From Demequina zhanjiangensis (GTDB lineage: Bacteria; Actinomycetota; Actinomycetes; Actinomycetales; Demequinaceae), in NCBI RefSeq assembly GCF_030418315.1, contig NZ_JAUHPV010000008.1, positions 1-64,000 of the forward strand: 64,000 bases of DNA, given 5' to 3'. Of the stretch, positions 45,175 through 54,140 are shown in pieces; the first letter of the stretch is position 1; every line of letters starts with the position of its first letter. The notes under the pieces are model-generated. The model did no database searches. It was not told where the DNA came from and saw nothing but the letters and a program-made list of their open reading frames with translations. Position numbers and translations under genes: made by a program.

Positions 45175-47775
45175 ATGACGACTGTCACCCACGTCCGCCT
45201 CGAGCACCACGAGCCCGGTCGGCTGGGGATCGGCGAGGCTCGCCCCCGGATCAGCTGGCACATCGTCGACGCACCCGCAGACTTCGCGCCGCACGGCGCC
45301 GAGATCCGCGTCTCCCGCACGCTTCGCGGCACCACCACCGAGTCCACGCATGCCCTCGACGGCTCCGACCAGGTGCTCGTGGACTGGCCCGCCGCTCCCC
45401 TCGCCTCGCGCGAGGCCGTCGCGGTCTCCGTCCGCGTGTCCGACGGCGAGAAGTGGTCCGACTGGAGCGACGCGGTGACCGCCGAGGCGGGCCTGCTCCA
45501 GGCCGACGACTGGAAGGCCGTCCCCGTCGGCTCGGCCGACGACCCCGGCGAGGGCCCCCACCGCCGCCCTGAGCGCGTCCGCCGCGAGTTCACCCTCGAC
45601 GGTCCTGTGACGCGCGCCCGCGCGTACGTCACCGCGCACGGTGTGATCGAGCTCGAGCTCAACGGACAGCGCGTCGGCGATGAGGAGCTCACGCCAGGCT
45701 GGACCAGCTACACGCACAGGCTCCGCTACGCGACCTTCGACGTGACCGACCAGCTCCGGGCCGGCGCGAACTGCGCCGGCGCGTGGCTCGGCGACGGATG
45801 GTGGCGCGGCCGGCTCGGCTTCGCCGGTGGCCTGCGGGACATCTACGGCGACGCGCTCGGCGCGATCGTCCAGCTCGAGGTCGAGCTCGAGGACGGCACC
45901 GTCCAGACGATCGTCACCGACTCCGAGTGGCAGGCCGGCTCCGGCCCGATCCTCATGAGCGACCTCTACGACGGCGAGCGCTACGACGCACGCGAGGAGG
46001 ACGCGGGCTGGTCCACCGCCGGCTTCGACGCCTCGGAGTGGTCACCCGTCGCGGTGCGCGACGCGGGCACTCCCGAGATGGTCGCGCCCTCGGGCCCGCC
46101 GCTGCGCGTGGTCGAGACCCTCTCCCCTGTGGAGGTCATGGATCGTGGCGACGGCCGCTTCCTCCTCGACTTCGGCCAGAACCACTCCGGCCGGCTCCGC
46201 ATCAAGGCCTCCGGCCCCGAGGGCCACACGATCCGCCTGCGTCACGCCGAGGTGCTCGTGGACGGCGAGCTCTGCACCGAGCCGCTGCGCACCGCCGAGG
46301 TCACCGACGAGATCACGCTCGCGGGCGAGGACGTCGACTGGAGCCCGCGCTTCACCATCCACGGCTACCGCTTCGCCGAGGTCTCGGGCTGGGTGGGCGA
46401 CCTCACGCCCGGAGACGTCGTCTCCGAGGTCATCCACTCCGACATGGAGCGGCTCGGATGGTTCGCGACGTCCGACGAGCGGATCGCACGCCTGCACGAG
46501 AACGTCGTGTGGAGCCTGCGCGGCAACTTCGTGGACATCCCGACCGACTGCCCGCAGCGCGACGAGCGTCTGGGCTGGACGGGCGACATCCAGGTCTTCG
46601 CGCCCACGGCGACGTTCCTCTACGGAGTGACCGGCCTGCTGTCCTCGTGGCTCCAGGACCTCGCGGCCGAGCAGGATGAGCTGGACTGGGTGCCGCCCTA
46701 CGTGCCGTACATCGAGATCCCGCCCTTCGACGCGATGACCCACGACCCGCTCGCGGTCTGGGGCGACGTCGCGTCGCTCACCCCGCTCGTGCTGTTCGAG
46801 CGCACCGGCGACCTCGCGCTCCTGCGCCGCCAGTACGAGAGCGCGAAGGCGTGGCTCGCATCCGTGGAGGCGAACGCGGGCGACGACCGCATCTGCGCCG
46901 ACACCGAGCAGCTGGGCGACTGGCTGGACCCGAACGCACCGGCGGAGGACCCGACGAAGGCGATGACCGATCGATACCTGGTCGCCACCGCCTACTTCGC
47001 GTGGGCCGCGCGCCGTCTGTCGCAGACGGCAGCCCACCTGGGAGAGGAGGCCGACGCCGAGCGCTACGCCGCGCTGGCCGACGAGGTGGCAGCGGCCTAC
47101 GCCGACCGGTACATCTCCGCCGACGGCACCGTCGACGGGGACAGCCAGACCGGATACGCGCTCACCGAGGCCTTCGACCTGTGGCCGAGCCCTGAGATCC
47201 GCGAGAAGGGCACGACGCGCCTCGCCGCTCTCGTGGACGAGGCCGACGGCCGCGTCTCGACAGGATTCGCCGGCACCCCCGTCGTCACCGACGCCCTCTC
47301 CCGCACCGGCCACCTCGCGGAGGCGTACCGCATGCTCGAGTGCGAGGAGGCGCCCTCCTGGCTCTACGCGGTCAAGAACGGCGGCACGACCATCTGGGAG
47401 CGGTGGGACAGCCTCAAGCCGGACGGCACCGTGAACGCCGGTGACATGACGTCGTTCAACCACTATGCGCTGGGCTCGATCGCCGACTGGATGCACCGCG
47501 TGGTCGCCGGGATCGAGGCCGTGGAGCCTGGCTGGAAGAGGATCCGCTTCGCACCGCGGCCCGGTGGGGACCTGACGAGCGCCTCGGCGACCCACGTCAC
47601 CCCCTACGGCACGGCGTCGATCTCCTGGACCCTCTCTGACGGCGAGGTGCACGTGAGCGCCACGGTGCCGGTCGGGGCCACGGCGGTCATGGACCTGCCC
47701 GACGGGACGGTCACGGAGCTGGGCCACGGCACCCACGAGGCCACCTTCGCGCTGACAGCCGACGGAGCGCTCTGA
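45175..47775 (+). CDS. Alpha-L-rhamnosidase (GH78), copy A
   Basis: An 866-residue GH78 enzyme that releases terminal alpha-L-rhamnose. Domain order: an Ig-like N-domain (about 1-115), the Bac_rhamnosid_N beta-domain (about 120-300, ELNGQRVGDEELTPGWTSY, GDGWWRGRLGF), a concanavalin-like domain, the catalytic (alpha/alpha)6 barrel (about 430-770) with DCPQRDERLGWTGDIQVF supplying the acidic residues, TTIWERWDS, and a C-terminal beta-sandwich. No signal peptide, so it is intracellular. AAAGGAGA precedes the ATG. Its TGA overlaps the start of the serine hydrolase gene. The operator 35 bp upstream indicates TetR control. Confidence 0.93.
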   Translation: MTTVTHVRLEHHEPGRLGIGEARPRISWHIVDAPADFAPHGAEIRVSRTLRGTTTESTHALDGSDQVLVDWPAAPLASREAVAVSVRVSDGEKWSDWSDAVTAEAGLLQADDWKAVPVGSADDPGEGPHRRPERVRREFTLDGPVTRARAYVTAHGVIELELNGQRVGDEELTPGWTSYTHRLRYATFDVTDQLRAGANCAGAWLGDGWWRGRLGFAGGLRDIYGDALGAIVQLEVELEDGTVQTIVTDSEWQAGSGPILMSDLYDGERYDAREEDAGWSTAGFDASEWSPVAVRDAGTPEMVAPSGPPLRVVETLSPVEVMDRGDGRFLLDFGQNHSGRLRIKASGPEGHTIRLRHAEVLVDGELCTEPLRTAEVTDEITLAGEDVDWSPRFTIHGYRFAEVSGWVGDLTPGDVVSEVIHSDMERLGWFATSDERIARLHENVVWSLRGNFVDIPTDCPQRDERLGWTGDIQVFAPTATFLYGVTGLLSSWLQDLAAEQDELDWVPPYVPYIEIPPFDAMTHDPLAVWGDVASLTPLVLFERTGDLALLRRQYESAKAWLASVEANAGDDRICADTEQLGDWLDPNAPAEDPTKAMTDRYLVATAYFAWAARRLSQTAAHLGEEADAERYAALADEVAAAYADRYISADGTVDGDSQTGYALTEAFDLWPSPEIREKGTTRLAALVDEADGRVSTGFAGTPVVTDALSRTGHLAEAYRMLECEEAPSWLYAVKNGGTTIWERWDSLKPDGTVNAGDMTSFNHYALGSIADWMHRVVAGIEAVEPGWKRIRFAPRPGGDLTSASATHVTPYGTASISWTLSDGEVHVSATVPVGATAVMDLPDGTVTELGHGTHEATFALTADGAL

Positions 47776-48914
47776 TGGCGGCGTCCGCGTCGGGCGTCGT
47801 GGACGCCAGGTTCGCCCCGGCGGTCGCGCACCTCGAGGAGGCCGCGGAGAGCAGGCAGGGCTTCGGCGCCCAGCTGTGCGTCTACGTGGATGGCGAACGT
47901 GCCGTCGACGTCGTGGTCGGGTCCGGGCTCGAGCACGACTCGGTGACCGGCGTCTACTCGGCGACCAAGGGCATGGCGGCGCTCAGCATCGCCCGGATGA
48001 TCGACGACGGGCTGCTCGCGCTCGACATGCCCGTGACCGAGGTGTGGCCCGAGTTCGGCGCCCACGGCAAGGGCGCGGTCACGGTGGGCGACCTGCTCGC
48101 GCACCGCGCGGGACTCCCCGTGCTCCGTGAGGTCGTGCCGATCGAGGAGCTGCTGGACTCGGTCGCGGGTGCCGCACGGCTCGCAGCCCAGCGACCGCTG
48201 TGGACCCCGGGTCGGGCCTTCGGCTATCACGGCATCACGATCGGCATCCTCATCGAGGAGCTGGTGCGCCGCGTCTGGGGTGGCGAGCTGCGCGACCACC
48301 ACGAGACGGTCGTGCGTGCGCCTCGCGATGCCGACTTCTTCATCGGGATGCCCGAGTCGGAGGACGGCCGGTATGTGGACGTCCGTCCGGTGGAGCCGAC
48401 GCCCGAGCAGGCGGAGGAGCTCGCCTCCCGTCCCCTCCACGAGCCGCTGCTCACCCGGATGTTCGCGAACTTCCAGGCCGGCGACGAATGGTCCACCGAG
48501 GGCGTGAGCACGAACAACCCGCGCGTCAGGCGTGCGGGGCCCGCGGGCATCGGCGGCGTCGCCTCCGCCCGGGGCATCGCGCGGCTCTACCTGGATGCGC
48601 TGCCCGGCTCGGACGATCCGATCGCGAGCGCGGCGACGTTCGAGAGCATGCGTGAGATCCGTTCGTGGGGGATCGACCGCACCCTCAACGTGGCCAACGC
48701 GTTCGGCTCTGTGTTCATGGTGTCGCAGCCGCGCCTGCCCTTCGGAAGCATCGAGGCGTTCGGGCACGACGGCGGCGGCGGGGCGCTCGGATTCGCGGAT
48801 CCGGCCACGGGCGTCGCCTTCGGCTACATCCCGACGCCGATGCAGTACCCGGGTGGCGCGGACCCGGTGGCGGTGAAGGTCGCGCACGCGATCCACGCGA
48901 CGCTGTCCTCCTGA
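47775..48914 (+). CDS. Beta-lactamase-fold serine hydrolase (family VIII esterase-like)
   Basis: A 379-residue protein of the class C beta-lactamase/EstB group. The nucleophile motif SxxK is SATK (about residues 63-66), the second motif Tyr is in GYHGITIG, and the third motif is GHDGGGGALGF. No signal peptide: a cytoplasmic esterase rather than a beta-lactamase or peptidase. It overlaps the stop of the rhamnosidase gene by one base, so the two are one transcript. It may remove acyl groups that decorate plant glycosides and would block the glycosidases; that link is inferred from position. A terminator follows the stop. Confidence 0.9.
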   Translation: MAASASGVVDARFAPAVAHLEEAAESRQGFGAQLCVYVDGERAVDVVVGSGLEHDSVTGVYSATKGMAALSIARMIDDGLLALDMPVTEVWPEFGAHGKGAVTVGDLLAHRAGLPVLREVVPIEELLDSVAGAARLAAQRPLWTPGRAFGYHGITIGILIEELVRRVWGGELRDHHETVVRAPRDADFFIGMPESEDGRYVDVRPVEPTPEQAEELASRPLHEPLLTRMFANFQAGDEWSTEGVSTNNPRVRRAGPAGIGGVASARGIARLYLDALPGSDDPIASAATFESMREIRSWGIDRTLNVANAFGSVFMVSQPRLPFGSIEAFGHDGGGGALGFADPATGVAFGYIPTPMQYPGGADPVAVKVAHAIHATLSS

Positions 48915-48923
48915 CAGAGAGCG

Positions 48924-48968
48924 CGAAGCCCCGGCGGCTGCTCCAGTGGAGCGGCTGCCGGGGCTTCG
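48924..48968. terminator. Bidirectional terminator in the glycoside locus
   Basis: The 12-bp arms CGAAGCCCCGGC (48924-48935) and GCCGGGGCTTCG (48957-48968) with an inner GCTCC/GGAGC stem lie between convergent hydrolase genes. Confidence 0.8.
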
Positions 48969-48998
48969 TGGCGTTCAGGGGCGCGCGGGCCGCGCGAG

Positions 48999-49895
48999 TC
49001 AGGCCGTGGCGGCCTGGAGGTCCAGGTCGGGCTCGTACACCGCGGGCTCGGGCGCCTCGGTGGGCGCATCCGCCGGGTGGGCCGCTGATCCCAGCGCGCC
49101 GCGCCGCATCCACTCGGTCATGCGCGCGACCGTACGGGCCGCCTCAGGCTGGTCCCAGAAGTTCAGGTGGCCGTGCATCGTCCCGACCTCGCGGACGATC
49201 GCGACGTCGACTCCGGCGACCGCGAGCTGAGCCGCGTACGCCTCGCCCGAGGGACGGAGGTCGTCCACGTCGGACGTGACGATGAGGTGTGGTCCGAGCC
49301 CGGCGACGTCGCCATGGGCGGGGAACGCGTACGGGTGGTGGAGGTAGTCCTCACGGCCCACGTAGTTGAGGTTCAGCTCGACGCAGCGGTCCACGGGGAA
49401 GCGCATGTCGTCGGGCAGTGCCTCAAGGCGTCGTGCCAGGTCAGCCGAGGGCAGCGGGAGCACGTCGTGCAGCACGGGGTAGATCAACAGCGAGGTCGCC
49501 GGCTCCTGGATGCCCGTGTCGCGTGCGCGCTGGGCCGCGGCGGCGGCCAGGTTGCCGCCCGCGCTCGCGCCGCCGACGTGCCAGTGGTCGGCCGCGACGC
49601 CCAGGTCGTCCTGGGTGACGGCCCAGCGCCAGGCGGCGTCGACGTCGTCCCCGGGCACGGGGAAGCGGATGCCGTCCACGGCAAGCCGGTATCCCACGGA
49701 GACCACGGTCACTCCGGTCGCGGCGATCTCACGGCTGACGCGGTCGGCCTCGGGGATGTCCAGGTCACCCATGACGAATCCGCCACCGTGGATCCACACG
49801 AGTCCCTCTCCGGACGGGCTCTCGGGGCGGTAGACGCGCAGCGGCACCTCGCCGTGCGGTCCCGGCACCGTGGTCTCAGAGATGGCGATGGTCAT
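48999..49895 (-). CDS. Alpha/beta-hydrolase esterase (hormone-sensitive lipase family)
   Basis: A 298-residue esterase. HGGGF (about residues 36-40) forms the oxyanion hole, GGASAGGN (about 109-116) holds the nucleophile serine, Asp lies in TSDVDDLRPSG and His in TMHGHLNFWD. The C-terminal 25 residues form a Pro/Glu tail. It would hydrolyse short acyl esters in the cytoplasm. The start has AAGGAG and lies 8 bp after the second rhamnosidase, same strand; the ribosome site overlaps the end of that gene. The open frame extends upstream only as a shadow. It is the mirror image of the first rhamnosidase-hydrolase pair. Confidence 0.9.
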   Translation of the reverse strand: MTIAISETTVPGPHGEVPLRVYRPESPSGEGLVWIHGGGFVMGDLDIPEADRVSREIAATGVTVVSVGYRLAVDGIRFPVPGDDVDAAWRWAVTQDDLGVAADHWHVGGASAGGNLAAAAAQRARDTGIQEPATSLLIYPVLHDVLPLPSADLARRLEALPDDMRFPVDRCVELNLNYVGREDYLHHPYAFPAHGDVAGLGPHLIVTSDVDDLRPSGEAYAAQLAVAGVDVAIVREVGTMHGHLNFWDQPEAARTVARMTEWMRRGALGSAAHPADAPTEAPEPAVYEPDLDLQAATA

Positions 49896-49903
49896 GTCGC
49901 TCC

Positions 49904-52690
49904 TTAGATGCGGGTCGCGGCGAGTGCATGCGTGCCCTGGCCGAGGGGAAGATCCGACGGGGCGCTCCAGCCGGCAGGAAGGTCGACGGTGACCTCCGAG
50001 CCGACGGGCACGTCGACGTGGATCTGTGCGGTGTCGCCGTCGCGTGACCAGGTCACGGCGAGGCGTCCGTAGGGGGTGTCGAGGTGAGCGGCGCTGTGCG
50101 AGAGCGGGCCCTCGAGGTCGGGCGCGACCCTCACGGTGCGGTAGCCCGGCGAGGTGGGCTCGATGCCCGCCTGGCGGCGCATGATCCAGTCGATGACGCA
50201 GCCGAACGCGTAGTGGTTGAGAGACATCTCCTCCACGGCCCCGTCGGGGTGCACCGCGTACCAGGACTCCCACACGGTGGTGGCGCCCTGCTCGACCTCG
50301 TAGAGCCACGACGGCTGCTGGTTCTGCGTGAGGAGCGTGCGCGCGAGGTCCTGGTGACCGTTGTCCCACAGGACGTCGAGCAGGAAGGGAACCGAGAGGA
50401 AGCCGGTGTCGAGCCTGTCGCCTGCGGCGTGCACCAGGTCGACGAGCCGCTCGACGAGTCGCGGCCGCACCGCCTGGGGCGCGAGGTCGAACGCGAGCGC
50501 GATCACGTACATGCCCTGGAGGTCGGGCCTCATCTCGCCGTCGGCGCCGATGTACTCGGCAGCGAAGGCGGCGCGGACCGCAGCGGCCCGCTCGCGCAGG
50601 GCCTCCGCCTCCTCACGGTTGCCGAGCTCCTGCTCGACGTTCGCGAGGATGTCCATCGAGTGCACCTGGAAGGCGGGCGCGACGATCTCCGAGGTCCACT
50701 GGGGCGCGCGGAGGATCGCGTCGCCCGGCATCTCATCGAACCCGACCATCGTGGAGGGGGCGAGCCAGTCGCCGAAGTGCAGGCTGCCGTTCCACAGCAG
50801 CGCGTGGCGGGCGGCCTGCTCCGGCGAGAGCTCCCCGGCCTCAAGGCGCGCGGGGTTGATCTCCGCGGCCTGGCGCGTCTGGAAGGCGACCCACGTGCGC
50901 ATGGCGTCGAGGTTGTCCTCGAGGATCTGCCGGTCTCCGTAGTGCTGGTAGAGCGACCACGGCGCGATGGTGACAGCGTCCGCCCAGCCTGCCGGCGTGC
51001 GGATCTCGCCGAAGATGGTGCCCGCACCGAAGTCGCCGCCCATGGCCGGAGGCTCAGGGACGATCGCTGACACGCCTCCGTCGCGGTTCGCCTGGTCGCG
51101 ACGCAGGTCTGCGAGCCAACGGTCGAGGAAGGCCTGGACGTCCATGAGGGTCGACGCGGTGTCGGCGAAGATCTGCAGGTCGCCCGTGTAGCCGGCGCGC
51201 TCCCGCTGAGGGCAGTCGGTCGGCACCGCCAGGAAGTTGGAGCGCTGCGACCACAGGGTGTTGAGGAACAGGCGGTCCAGGCGCGGGTCCGAGGTGTGGA
51301 GATCGGCGGTGACGGGCAGGTCCGAGCCGATCACGACGGCCGTCATGTCCTGCGGCCGGAGCTCGCCGGGCCATCCGGTCACGCGGACGTAGCGGAACCC
51401 GTGGAACGTGAAGTCGGGCTCCCAGGTCTCGCCGCCTTCGCGGCCTGCGAGGACGTACTCGTCCGCCTGATCCTTGGCGAAGCCGGTGACGTTGAGGAAG
51501 AAGTTGCCGTCCGGGTCGAGCGCCTCAGAGTGCTCAAGCCTGATCTCAGCGCCGCGCGGGCCGGTGACCGTCAGGCGCACACGGCCGGCGAGCACCTGGC
51601 CGAAGTCGACGAGCAGGTCACCGTTGGGAGCGTTCCAGACGCGCTCGGCGGGCACCTCCAACGTGCGACGGACGGGCTGACCCTGGAAGGGGTGGAGCGC
51701 GATGTCCATGGGGACGGCGGCGCACGGGGTCCACGCCTCAGAGTCGGAGGGAGTGAAGCCGACGGCGCACCAGTCGGCCTCCTCGAGGCGCGCATCGCGG
51801 CGCTCGCCGATGAAGATGTCGGACCAGTCGATCGGGCCGCGCGACGACAGCACATCGGAAGGCTCAGGAACGAGGGTCTCCGTGGTGCCGTCCTCGTGCT
51901 CGATCTCGATCTGCCAGCTGGCGCGCAGGATGTCGCCGTACTGGGCGCTACGGCCCAGGAAGGAGATGCGGCCGGCCCACCAGCCGTCGGCGAGCTCGAC
52001 CCCGAGCACGTTGTCGCCCTCCGCGAGCAGCGCGGTGACGTCGGTGCTGACCACGGGCATGGACAGCTCATAGCTCTCGTAGCCGGGCGCGAAGAGCGCG
52101 TCGTCCACCCGCTGGCCGTTGAGGCTGGCCTGGTGGACGCCCTGGCTGGTGAGGCGAAGGGTGGCGTGGCGCGGCGCGGCAGCGAGGGTGAACTCGTGGC
52201 GCAGCCTGCGCGGGGGGTGCAGACGGTCGGAGAGGGGGACGCCCTCCACCGTCTTGACCGCGTCGACCACCAGGTCGGGGCGCGGGTTCGTGGGGCCTTC
52301 CGCGACGACCGGCTGCTGCTGCGGCTCGATCCACGGCGCGGACCAGTCACGATGCGCGACGCCGAAGCGCGCGGTCGCGGTGAGGGGCGCGAGGCCCTGG
52401 TTGAGCTGGACGTCGAGCGTCCACTCGTAGCGTCCGCCAGGGCGAGCCTCGAAGCCGTCGAGCGCCACTCCGACGCTCTGGCTCGACTCGACCTGCCCCG
52501 TGTCGTGGACCTCGAGGCCCTCGACGAGGTCCACGACACGGATGCGGAACGAAGCTTGCGCGACGCCCGCTCCCCCGTCGGCCCTCACCTGCCACGCGAA
52601 CCGTGGTGCGGTCCGGGTGACAGCGTGGGGGGCCTCCAGGTGGTCCACCGTGAGACGGTGCAACCGAGGAGCGGGCGTCGTGTCAGTCAT
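49904..52690 (-). CDS. Alpha-L-rhamnosidase (GH78), copy B
   Basis: A 928-residue GH78 enzyme with the same domain series as copy A, but clearly divergent (N-terminus LHRLTVDHLEAPHAVTRTAP). The N-domain motif is SLNGQRVDDALFAPGYESY, GWWAGRISFLG follows, and the catalytic barrel contains PTDCPQRERAGYTGDLQIF and TTVWESWYAVHPDGA. It has no signal peptide. It starts 6 bp after the MFS stop and ends 8 bp before the esterase start, forming the operon MFS-GH78-esterase. Two divergent GH78 copies suggest different linkages or aglycones. Confidence 0.93.
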   Translation of the reverse strand: MTDTTPAPRLHRLTVDHLEAPHAVTRTAPRFAWQVRADGGAGVAQASFRIRVVDLVEGLEVHDTGQVESSQSVGVALDGFEARPGGRYEWTLDVQLNQGLAPLTATARFGVAHRDWSAPWIEPQQQPVVAEGPTNPRPDLVVDAVKTVEGVPLSDRLHPPRRLRHEFTLAAAPRHATLRLTSQGVHQASLNGQRVDDALFAPGYESYELSMPVVSTDVTALLAEGDNVLGVELADGWWAGRISFLGRSAQYGDILRASWQIEIEHEDGTTETLVPEPSDVLSSRGPIDWSDIFIGERRDARLEEADWCAVGFTPSDSEAWTPCAAVPMDIALHPFQGQPVRRTLEVPAERVWNAPNGDLLVDFGQVLAGRVRLTVTGPRGAEIRLEHSEALDPDGNFFLNVTGFAKDQADEYVLAGREGGETWEPDFTFHGFRYVRVTGWPGELRPQDMTAVVIGSDLPVTADLHTSDPRLDRLFLNTLWSQRSNFLAVPTDCPQRERAGYTGDLQIFADTASTLMDVQAFLDRWLADLRRDQANRDGGVSAIVPEPPAMGGDFGAGTIFGEIRTPAGWADAVTIAPWSLYQHYGDRQILEDNLDAMRTWVAFQTRQAAEINPARLEAGELSPEQAARHALLWNGSLHFGDWLAPSTMVGFDEMPGDAILRAPQWTSEIVAPAFQVHSMDILANVEQELGNREEAEALRERAAAVRAAFAAEYIGADGEMRPDLQGMYVIALAFDLAPQAVRPRLVERLVDLVHAAGDRLDTGFLSVPFLLDVLWDNGHQDLARTLLTQNQQPSWLYEVEQGATTVWESWYAVHPDGAVEEMSLNHYAFGCVIDWIMRRQAGIEPTSPGYRTVRVAPDLEGPLSHSAAHLDTPYGRLAVTWSRDGDTAQIHVDVPVGSEVTVDLPAGWSAPSDLPLGQGTHALAATRI

Positions 52691-52696
52691 GCGGGA

Positions 52697-54001
52697 TCAG
52701 GCCTCCGTGGCGGCTGCGGGGATGCGGGGCTCAGCGGCCTCGGTGAGCTCACCTTCGCTGGCGAAGGTGGTGACCGTGTGCTTCGAGAAGAAGACGTAGG
52801 CGACGATGAGTCCGGTGGCGACGGCGAGCGCGAGCACGCCGTAGAACGCCTGGCCGCTGTTGATCAGCAGCGCAGGGGTGAAGGCCGCGAGCGCCGAGGC
52901 GGCGAGGCGGGCGAAGGCGACGATGCTGCCCTGCGCGGTGGAGCGCAGCATGGTCGGGAAGGACTCCTGGGTCCACACCTTCATGATGCCCTCGAATGCG
53001 AAGGCGCCACCGACGGTCGAGACGAACAGCGAGGCCACGAGGGTGGTGAGCGTGATGCCGCCGACGACCATGATCAGCGGAGCGCCGACCAGGAAGACGC
53101 CGCCCAGGATGTAGAAGGGCATGCGGTACTTGGTGTCGATCACGCGCATCGCGAGCAGACCGATGACACCGCCGACCACCATCGAGATGAGGGCCCAACG
53201 GTTGAACTCCTCGACGGTCGAACCGGCGATGTTCGTGGCGATGAAGGTGTTGAACTGGCCGTTCGTGTTCATGTACAGGTTCGTGAGGCCGTAGAAGGCG
53301 AGCAGCACGATGAACGGCTTGGCGTAGGGACCGGTCAGCAGGTCCTTCACGCTGGCGTTCTCCGCGCGGGCCGTCTTGATGCCGGCGCGACGCTCGTCGC
53401 GGGCGGCGGTCCACGTGGTCGACTCGGGGATGGTGAGGCGCCCGATGAGGACGAGCGCGGCCATGACGCCGACGAGGCCGAACATGATCTGACCGCTGAT
53501 GCGGCCGTAGTGGCCGGCGAACGAGGCGAGCATCACGACCGAGACGATGCCGCCGAGCCACAGAAGGTTGGACAGCAGGATGATCTTGCCGCGGTTCTTG
53601 TCGGAAGCCGCCTCGGCGATCGTCGCGAGCGACACGGGAAGGTCGGCGCCCACGCCGAGGCCCATGACGATGATGCCGGCGAGCAGCACCGGGAAGGAGA
53701 CGCCGAAGGTCATGAGGGTCGTGCCGATGACGATCATCGTCATCGTGGTGAGGAACACCCTGCGGCGGCCGAAGGTGTCACCCAGACGTCCGCCGACGAC
53801 CGCGCCGATCGCGACCGAGAAGCCGAGCGCGCTCTGCAGGTATCCGTAGTGATCGGGCGAGAGCCCGATGGTTCCCATGTAGATGGCGAGGGCGATACCG
53901 GTGGCGACGAGCGCCGCCGCATCGATGTATGAGGCCATTCCGGCCACGGCTCCGACCCACCACTCGTTGGGGGCCTTGCGAGCCTGCGTGGGCTCTGACA
54001 T
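52697..54001 (-). CDS. MFS transporter, probably glycoside importer
   Basis: A 434-residue major-facilitator protein of the sugar-porter type, with 12 transmembrane helices. GGRLGDTFGRRRVFL lies after helix 2. Its middle loop (about 210-235) is polar, and helix 7 holds TNLYMNTNGQFNTF. It is the first gene of the operon with the second rhamnosidase and the esterase, so it most likely brings in a rhamnose-containing compound. ATG at 54001, preceded by GGAGCAAGG; a frame-extended start at 54103 overlaps the operator. The TetR box lies at 54083-54097. Confidence 0.92.
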   Translation of the reverse strand: MSEPTQARKAPNEWWVGAVAGMASYIDAAALVATGIALAIYMGTIGLSPDHYGYLQSALGFSVAIGAVVGGRLGDTFGRRRVFLTTMTMIVIGTTLMTFGVSFPVLLAGIIVMGLGVGADLPVSLATIAEAASDKNRGKIILLSNLLWLGGIVSVVMLASFAGHYGRISGQIMFGLVGVMAALVLIGRLTIPESTTWTAARDERRAGIKTARAENASVKDLLTGPYAKPFIVLLAFYGLTNLYMNTNGQFNTFIATNIAGSTVEEFNRWALISMVVGGVIGLLAMRVIDTKYRMPFYILGGVFLVGAPLIMVVGGITLTTLVASLFVSTVGGAFAFEGIMKVWTQESFPTMLRSTAQGSIVAFARLAASALAAFTPALLINSGQAFYGVLALAVATGLIVAYVFFSKHTVTTFASEGELTEAAEPRIPAAATEA

Positions 54002-54082
54002 GCCTTGCTCCGTTCGTCGTTGAACTGACTCTTCGTTGAGACTATGGTCACACGTGTGAATTGACCACACCGGGAACGTAAA

Positions 54083-54097
54083 CCAATCATTGAATGG
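54083..54097 (-). promoter_or_regulatory. TetR operator upstream of the MFS-GH78 operon
   Basis: CCAATCATTGAATGG (54083-54097) matches the 7-1-7 palindrome at 44464 and 45124 with one mismatch in the left arm. It lies 82 bp before the MFS start and 43 bp before the divergent LacI gene. GGTGTCA/TGACACC (54096-54102, 54117-54123) overlaps its edge and could belong to the LacI protein. Confidence 0.65.
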
Positions 54098-54140
54098 TGT
54101 CAAGCGCTACGCTGGGTGACACCACTGAGGGAGGCACTGC

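Noticed and set aside
46042-47736. A 564-residue minus-strand frame opposite the first rhamnosidase
   Set aside because: Shadow frame; the plus strand has the complete GH78 series.
51296-53932. An 878-residue plus-strand frame across the second rhamnosidase and the MFS gene
   Set aside because: Antisense to two well-recognised genes and spanning their boundary; composition is typical of a high-GC shadow.
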